Shown here piece by piece: positions 38,319 to 42,926 of a stretch of 42,926 nucleotides of DNA. Positions within the stretch are counted from its first letter, which is position 1, and every line of letters begins with the position of its first letter. The stretch lies in the NCBI GenBank assembly GCA_910574285.1, contig CAJTAL010000035.1:2501-45426 (forward strand). The letters are read 5' to 3'. This stretch comes from Lachnospiraceae bacterium. Its GTDB lineage: Bacteria > Bacillota > Clostridia > Lachnospirales > Lachnospiraceae. Made by a program: the position numbers and the translations under genes. The notes beneath the pieces are model-generated. The model made no database searches, was not told where the DNA came from, and worked only from the letters and a program-made list of their open reading frames with translations.

Positions 38319-38601
38319 AAAAATGTTGATAGGGAGCAAATGGAAATTGCTGATTATGCGAAACCTGCTTGACCGTCCGTGGCGGTTTAATGAATTGCAG
38401 AAATCATTGGAAGGAATCAGCCAAAAAGTATTGACTGACAGCCTGCGTTCTATGGAAAGTGACGGTATTGTAATCCGTACAGTGTTTGCCGAAGTTCCCC
38501 CAAGAGTAGAATACTCTCTTTCTAAGCTCGGTGAGTCTATGCGTCCAATTATCAGTGCTATGGAAACATGGGGGATATGGTATAAAAGCCAGATAGAATA
38601 A
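38290..38601 (+). pseudogene. HxlR-family transcriptional regulator, 5'-truncated
   Basis: From IGSKWKLLIMRNLLDRPW onward the 103-residue frame is a good HxlR winged helix (RFNELQKSLEGISQKVLTDS, EVPPRVEYSLSKLGESM). Its first eight residues (MEYRVSPG) are read from the complementary strand of the radical SAM remnant, so the native start and first helix residues were replaced at a deletion junction near 38312-38320. No ribosome site precedes the ATG. HxlR proteins often respond to aldehydes or redox stress; this one is probably not expressed normally. Confidence 0.7.
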
Positions 38602-38756
38602 GCCAATTCTAAAGTAATGATTTTACTATTGTCTGTTACATCCACATTTTTTTTATCTTGAATGTCCGAAAAATCCGATCTGCATACACCCGGCAACTAA
38701 TTTTTGTACAGCGGATAAACTGCAGCATAGATTTTCCATTCATATAGTGAGTATAG

Positions 38757-38813
38757 TTGACAAATCAGAGTAGAACTACATATAATAATATACAGTGATA
38801 TCATATGTAGTTC
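38757..38813 (+). promoter_or_regulatory. Chemoreceptor promoter with overlapping dyad
   Basis: TTGACA (38757-38762) and TATAAT (38781-38786) are 18 bp apart. An 11-bp inverted repeat GAACTACATAT / ATATGTAGTTC (38773-38783 and 38803-38813) overlaps the -10 and start site and could be an operator. Confidence 0.7.
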
Positions 38814-38842
38814 ACTTATGAAAAACTAGGAGGTAAAGAAAC

Positions 38843-40816
38843 ATGAAAAGCATTCGGACAAAAATCACCCTGTGCCTTATGGTGACAGTCCTGGCTACAC
38901 AGCTTTTGGTGGGTGCATTCAGTATTTCGCTCAATTACAACAGCACCTTTTCAACTGTGGAACAGATGATGAGTGAGACTGCAGTTCTTGCGGCAGAACG
39001 TATTGAACAGGAATTAACTGCCTACAAGAATGTTGCTATGGACACTGGCTGTGTTCCGCAGCTTCTTGATGAGAACGTCCCATTGGAGGAAAAACGCTCG
39101 ATTATAGATGAGAGAGTCAGCATGCATGATCTCCAACGCGGCAATATCATCGGTCCGAACGGAATCAGTATCTTTGACGGCAATGATTATTCTGACCGTG
39201 AGTATGTAAAACAGGCAATGCAGGGAAATGTCTATGTATCAGAGCCGTTGATCAGTAAGGTGACAGGAGAACTATCTATTATGGTGGCGGCTCCTATTTA
39301 CAAAGGAGGAAATCAGGGCTCCGAGATTGAGGGAGTGGTATACTTTGTTCCGCACGAGACATTCCTGAATGATATCGTTTCCTCTATCCTTGTCAGCGAA
39401 AACAGCCGGGCATACATGATCAACAGTTCCGGCGACACCATCGCGGATACCACATTGGATACTATAACTGTCCAGAATATTGAGAAAGAAGCCGAGAGTG
39501 ACTCATCTTTAAAGGAGCTGGCAGCTATTCATTCCTCCATGCGAGAGGGGAAGAACGGTTTCGGAGATTATAAGAACGGCAAGAACAGTATGTTTGCAGC
39601 TTATGCGCCGGTTAACGGCACTGACGGCTGGAGTGTAGCTGTCGTAGCGCCGCAGTTAGATTATCTGTCTTCTACATATTTTAATATCATCATCAATCTG
39701 GCGATGATGGTAATTGCTATCCTGCTTTCTATTATAGTTGCTTTGAAGATGGCCAACAGTTTAAGCCGGCCGATGAAAGCATGTGCAGACCGTATGCGTC
39801 TGTTGGTTGAGGGAGATCTGGAATCTCCGGTTCCGGAGGTTGTCAGCAGAGATGAGACCGGAATGCTGACACAATCTACTGCCGAGCTGGTAGAAGGATT
39901 ATCAACCATTATCCATGATATCGATTATCTTCTGGGTGAGATGGCGAACCAGAATCTGGATATACAATCCAGGCACCGGGATGCCTATGTCGGTGATTTC
40001 CAGAGTATTCTGCATTCTATGCGTAACTTGAAGATAGGGTTAAGTGAGATTCTCCGGCTGATCAATACTTCTGCAGAACAAGTATCAAGCGCAAGCAACC
40101 AGGTATCTTCAAGCGCTCAGAGCCTAAGCCAGGGCGCTGTAGAACAGGCCAGCTCCGTAGAAGAACTTGCCGCCCGAATCAGTGAGATCTCTGATCAGGT
40201 CAAGGATACTGCGGACAGTGCAAGGGAAGTGCGTGAGCAGACCCATCATGCAGGCGAAGGCGTCTCCGTATGCAATCAGCAAATGCAGGAGCTGATGGGG
40301 GCTATGGAGAAGATCCACTCCAGTTCAGAGGAGATCGGAAAGATCATTAAGACGATAGAAGACATTGCATTCCAGACCAATATCCTGGCGCTTAATGCAG
40401 CAGTAGAAGCGGCGCGTGCAGGTACTGCCGGCAAGGGATTTGCGGTTGTGGCGGATGAAGTCCGTAACCTGGCCAGCAAGTCCGCTGAAGCCTCACAGAA
40501 TACATCTCTGCTCATTACGCATTCCACAGAAGCAGTACAGACAGGTACCGAGATTGCGAAGCATACGGCTGATGCTCTGTCGGATGTCGTTGAGAACATC
40601 CAATCCATGGTAGGCTCTATTGACCAGATCTCTGCCGTATCGAACGAACAGTCAGAGGCCGTTCTGCAAGTCAATGAAGGTATCGGGCAGATATCCTCAG
40701 TTGTACAGAGCAACAGTGCGACAGCCGAAGAGAGCGCGGCAGCAAGCGAGGAGCTTTCCGCCGAAGCAGCTAATTTGAAACAGCTTGTTGATCGATTTAC
40801 ACTTGCAAAAAATTAG
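38843..40816 (+). CDS. Methyl-accepting chemotaxis protein
   Basis: The 657-residue membrane receptor has TM1 (about 8-30), an extracytoplasmic dCache-like sensor (about 32-278, including [20 protein letters not shown] and [11 protein letters not shown]), TM2 (about 280-302) and HAMP ([20 protein letters not shown]). A long cytoplasmic coiled coil has its tip at [20 protein letters not shown] and [17 protein letters not shown], where CheA and CheW dock. AGGAGG precedes the start by 8 bp. The ligand cannot be predicted. It is monocistronic with its own promoter, as accessory receptors often are. Confidence 0.95.
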   Translation: MKSIRTKITLCLMVTVLATQLLVGAFSISLNYNSTFSTVEQMMSETAVLAAERIEQELTAYKNVAMDTGCVPQLLDENVPLEEKRSIIDERVSMHDLQRGNIIGPNGISIFDGNDYSDREYVKQAMQGNVYVSEPLISKVTGELSIMVAAPIYKGGNQGSEIEGVVYFVPHETFLNDIVSSILVSENSRAYMINSSGDTIADTTLDTITVQNIEKEAESDSSLKELAAIHSSMREGKNGFGDYKNGKNSMFAAYAPVNGTDGWSVAVVAPQLDYLSSTYFNIIINLAMMVIAILLSIIVALKMANSLSRPMKACADRMRLLVEGDLESPVPEVVSRDETGMLTQSTAELVEGLSTIIHDIDYLLGEMANQNLDIQSRHRDAYVGDFQSILHSMRNLKIGLSEILRLINTSAEQVSSASNQVSSSAQSLSQGAVEQASSVEELAARISEISDQVKDTADSAREVREQTHHAGEGVSVCNQQMQELMGAMEKIHSSSEEIGKIIKTIEDIAFQTNILALNAAVEAARAGTAGKGFAVVADEVRNLASKSAEASQNTSLLITHSTEAVQTGTEIAKHTADALSDVVENIQSMVGSIDQISAVSNEQSEAVLQVNEGIGQISSVVQSNSATAEESAAASEELSAEAANLKQLVDRFTLAKN

Positions 40817-40847
40817 AGAATATATTATTCCATCTGTTTTTCCTGAT

Positions 40848-40880
40848 GCACGAAAGCCTGCGTATTGCGGGCTTTCGTGC
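40848..40880 (+). terminator. Strong hairpin after the chemoreceptor gene
   Basis: GCACGAAAGCCTGC and GCGGGCTTTCGTGC pair over 14 bp with one mismatch. No long T-run follows, so it may work as an RNA-stabilising hairpin or weak terminator. Confidence 0.6.
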
Positions 40881-41010
40881 AACTTGTGTTTCAGGTTTCC
40901 ATGTACTATAATTATATCGTAAACAAATTTACAAGAAAGAACTTATTTTTTTATTATATAATATCTGAAAAGTAAGATAAGTGATATTGAAGAGAAAAGG
41001 AGAGCAGGAT

Positions 41011-41562
41011 ATGATATATACTATGTATTATGATTCTCCAGTCGGCAGGCTTTTGCTTGTGGAGAAGGAGGGAGCGCTTGCGGGCGTCTGGATAGAAGGT
41101 CAGAAATACTTTCTTGGCTCTCTTAATGAGGATATGGAAGAAACGGAAGATGCCAAAGTATTGAATGAAACAAAGAAATGGCTGGAACGTTATTTTAGAG
41201 GGGAAAGGCCGCAAATTGATGAACTTTCACTTGCTCCTTTAGGAAGTGAATTCCGTAAAGAAGTATGGAAGATTCTTTGTAGGATTCCTTATGGAGAAGT
41301 GACAACCTACGGCGAAATATCAAAGAAAATTGCAAAAAACCGGGGCATTGACAGAATGTCGGCCCAGGCAGTAGGCGGAGCGGTAGGACATAATCCTATC
41401 TCTATTATAATCCCCTGTCATAGGGTAGTCGGTGCAGACGGAAGCTTGACCGGATATGCAGGAGGTATAAAGAGGAAGATCAAACTGCTCGAACTGGAAG
41501 GAGCAGACATGAAAAAATTATATGTTCCTCATAACTGGAAGAAGCTTCAGGAAGGGGATTAA
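41011..41562 (+). CDS. ogt: Methylated-DNA--[protein]-cysteine S-methyltransferase
   Basis: The 183-residue suicide repair protein transfers O6-alkyl groups from guanine to its own cysteine. The active site IPCHRVVG places the acceptor at C136; the HTH minor-groove binder is RIPYGEVTTYGEISKKIA, with the Arg-finger region nearby. The C-terminal LTGYAGGIKRKIKLLELEG is typical of the Ogt/MGMT family. The ATG at 41011 follows AAAGGAG; a ten-codon upstream extension in frame lacks a site. Confidence 0.95.
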   Translation: MIYTMYYDSPVGRLLLVEKEGALAGVWIEGQKYFLGSLNEDMEETEDAKVLNETKKWLERYFRGERPQIDELSLAPLGSEFRKEVWKILCRIPYGEVTTYGEISKKIAKNRGIDRMSAQAVGGAVGHNPISIIIPCHRVVGADGSLTGYAGGIKRKIKLLELEGADMKKLYVPHNWKKLQEGD

Positions 41563-41597
41563 CTCAAAAATAAAATGATAAAGAAGATCACGGACCA

Positions 41598-41626
41598 TTG
41601 ACATTTCACGGAAGTTAAAGTATAAT
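41598..41626 (+). promoter_or_regulatory. tRNA-Arg promoter and leader hairpin
   Basis: TTGACA (41598-41603) and TATAAT (41621-41626) are 17 bp apart, a perfect promoter. The leader forms an imperfect stem (AACATCATTGAAA with ATTTCAACGATGTT, 41628-41658) before the tRNA. Confidence 0.85.
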
Positions 41627-41674
41627 GAACATCATTGAAAATATATTTCAACGATGTTTTATAGATTTTTAACT

Positions 41675-41748
41675 GTCGCTATAGCTCAGTTGGATAGAGC
41701 GACCGCCTCCTAAGCGGTAGGTCGGAGGTTCAAATCCTCTTAGCGACG
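41675..41748 (+). tRNA. tRNA-Arg (anticodon CCU)
   Basis: The 74-nt gene starts GTCGCTA and ends TAGCGAC plus G. The D-arm GCTCAGTTGGATAGAGC, anticodon loop CTCCTAA (anticodon CCU for AGG) and T-arm GGAGGTTCAAATCCTC (near-perfect) are all present. CCA is not encoded. Its 3' end abuts the island-like sequence on the right, making it a likely integration site. Confidence 0.96.
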
Positions 41749-41758
41749 CTGAAAACAT

Positions 41759-41796
41759 CGCCGAAAACATTGATTTTTCAAGGTTTTCGGCGTTTC
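41759..41796 (+). terminator. Terminator after tRNA-Arg
   Basis: CGCCGAAAAC (41759-41768) pairs with GTTTTCGGCG (41783-41792), followed by TTTC. Confidence 0.75.
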
Positions 41797-41833
41797 TCAT
41801 TTTCCAAATAAATTTGAACTCGTAGCAATGTGC

Positions 41834-42003
41834 GATTAGCAGGAGCGATTTTTGCTAATCAGATTTGACCACAGAGAAATTGAACTGTTAATTATCGTCA
41901 CCGATTAGCTTGCTAATGATTAGCAAGAAATTTGATGTTTTTGCTAATCAAAATGGCTCTCCTGCTAATCGGAGAAAAAATCGTGCTAAAAAGTCTGCTA
42001 ATT
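41834..42003. repeat. Iteron-like array of GCTAATC motifs
   Basis: Eight copies of GCTAAT(C) occur in either orientation in 170 bp: 41834-41840 (rev), 41854-41860, 41903-41909 (rev), 41912-41917, 41918-41924 (rev), 41943-41949, 41964-41970 and 41997-42003 (GCTAATT). Two form the palindrome GCTAATGATTAGC at 41912-41924. They lie between tRNA-Arg and the first gene of the putative island, where an integrase/excisionase, replication or regulatory protein could bind. Confidence 0.7.
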
Positions 42004-42117
42004 GAAAAGGCAAAAGTTACTCGTTCAAAGAGCTTTTTTCTGGTGTTACATAATCCTGTATGTTTGAATATATTGCCGTCTGTTTATATAATGAAAGAAA
42101 AAAGGACGGTGATATGA

Positions 42118-42297
42118 ATGAGAGAAAAGAAAAATCATTTATATGTGGATAGTGAAGAAAGAACATTGCTTTTACATAGCCTTGTGGAGCTGAAAAATCA
42201 GTTCATACAACAGGGCAGATATACGGACTGCGTGGATGAACTGATATTCAAGGTCGTAAACGCACCCGTCAAGAGAATGAAAATTGAATATGTCTAA
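42118..42297 (+). CDS. Small conserved protein of Tn1549-like integrative elements
   Basis: The 59-residue product (MREKKNHLYVDSEERTLLLH, then SLVELKNQFIQQGRYTDCVD, ELIFKVVNAPVKRMKIEYV) resembles the small orf found upstream of the partition gene in Tn1549/CTn-type elements of Clostridia. An AAAGGACGG ribosome site is near; ATG 42114 in another frame is closer to it, but only the 42118 frame is open. Function unknown, possibly a ribbon-helix-helix-like regulator. It marks the start of the island gene set. Confidence 0.75.
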   Translation: MREKKNHLYVDSEERTLLLHSLVELKNQFIQQGRYTDCVDELIFKVVNAPVKRMKIEYV

Positions 42298-42425
42298 GGC
42301 ACATCATTATGAAGCCGCTTATTCTTATTGATTTTTAAGAGTAAGCGGCTTTTTTGCGTTCTCTGGTATTGTTACATAGCCACCTTGACAAAGTGGCTAA
42401 ATTTATGCGAAAGGAGGACGCACCT

Positions 42426-42863
42426 ATGTCAAATTGCAAAGTAATCGCTCTGACAAACCAGAAAGGCGGTGTGGGAAAGACCACCACGGCGGTCAATCTG
42501 GGAGTAACTCTGGCACAGCAGGGTAAGAAAGTCCTGCTCATTGATGCCGATGCACAGGCAAATTTAACTATGTCGCTCGGTTACAGCCGACCAGACGATT
42601 TACCCAATACACTCTCAACCATTATGCAGGATATTATTGATGATAAATCCGTCGATGTTTCCAAAAGCATCCTGCACCATGACGAGGGCGTTGACCTGCT
42701 CCCGTCCAACATTGAACTGTCGGGCTTAGAAGTAAGGCTAATCAATGCCATAAGCCGTGAAAGCGTGCTGAAAACCTGCATCAATGAAGTAAAAAAGAAT
42801 TACGATGTGGTTCTTGTGGATTGTTTATGTGGTTATCCACATAAACAATCTAATGCGGAGTAA
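42426..42863 (+). pseudogene. ParA-family ATPase of an integrative element, interrupted
   Basis: The start at 42426 has AAAGGAGG upstream. Residues 1-133 form the N-terminal half of a ParA/Soj ATPase: Walker [53 protein letters not shown] and the Walker B start VVLVDC. After VDC the expected PPS/MPSLGMLT motif is replaced by [12 protein letters not shown] and a stop. The break coincides with a perfect 14-bp inverted repeat (42819-42850), so I infer insertion of another element whose body lies beyond the window. Confidence 0.8.
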
Positions 42864-42881
42864 ATTATTATGCGGAGTAAA
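42819..42881. mobile_element. Possible left end of an inserted element within the island parA
   Basis: A perfect hairpin (arms 42819-42832 and 42837-42850, loop TTAT) is followed by two direct repeats of TGCGGAGTAAA (42854-42864 and 42871-42881), 17 bp apart. Palindrome plus short direct repeats resembles ends used by tyrosine-recombinase elements of the Tn554/RIT kind, but no recombinase gene is visible here. Confidence 0.45.
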
Positions 42882-42926
42882 CCGCTGAATTCATTCATTT
42901 CGCTGTGATTGTGTCGTATTATACTC

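Overview
The window is a chromosomal replication-origin region of a low-to-moderate-GC anaerobic Firmicute, most likely a Lachnospiraceae (Clostridium cluster XIVa) gut bacterium. The evidence is the gene order around dnaA, the lineage-typical families DUF4446, DUF3881 and DUF2975/YozG, the gyrase sequence type, and a Tn1549-like module at the right end. Species cannot be named from the sequence alone.

Layout. At the left edge is a 5'-truncated sortase-type surface protein, then tRNA-Ser(GCU), plsC, a membrane-protein/regulator cluster (DUF4173-like, HTH, DUF2975) and a C_GCAxxG_C_C protein. A leftward replication operon follows (dnaA-dnaN-rlbA-recF-gyrB-gyrA, 15.1 to 6.5 kb). DnaA boxes flank dnaA on both sides, so oriC is bipartite. 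Rightward from oriC run rpmH-rnpA-yidD-yidC-jag-mnmE-mnmG-rsmG. A stretch of about 3.9 kb (23.8-27.7 kb) has no convincing gene but carries four parS sites and several families of long inverted repeats. Next come parA-parB-DUF4446-serS-DUF3881. From 32.2 kb the region is accessory: an IS1182-type remnant, a MerR/TipA regulator split by a stop codon, an acetyltransferase, a second surface protein lacking its membrane anchor, a nitroreductase, a radical SAM and an HxlR gene fused at a deletion junction, a chemotaxis receptor and ogt. The window ends at tRNA-Arg(CCU), beyond which an apparent integrative element begins: an iteron-like array, a small conserved orf, and a parA gene interrupted at its 3' end.

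How the genes work together. DnaA acts at the origin; DnaN, RecF and gyrase serve the replisome and topology; ParA, ParB and parS segregate the new origins. RpmH, RnpA, YidD, YidC and Jag form the usual ribosome / RNase P / membrane-insertion operon. MnmE, MnmG and RsmG modify tRNA and 16S rRNA.

Most unusual signal. Three related hairpin elements (22726-22841, 23930-24166 and 27288-27525) flank or lie inside the parS region. Their stem sequences differ from copy to copy, yet each stem stays self-complementary: all seven differences between two copies over 24 stem positions are matched on the opposite arm. Together with two further long-inverted-repeat families and four parS palindromes, this makes the rsmG-parA interval a structured, apparently non-coding centromere-like region that I cannot match to a described element.
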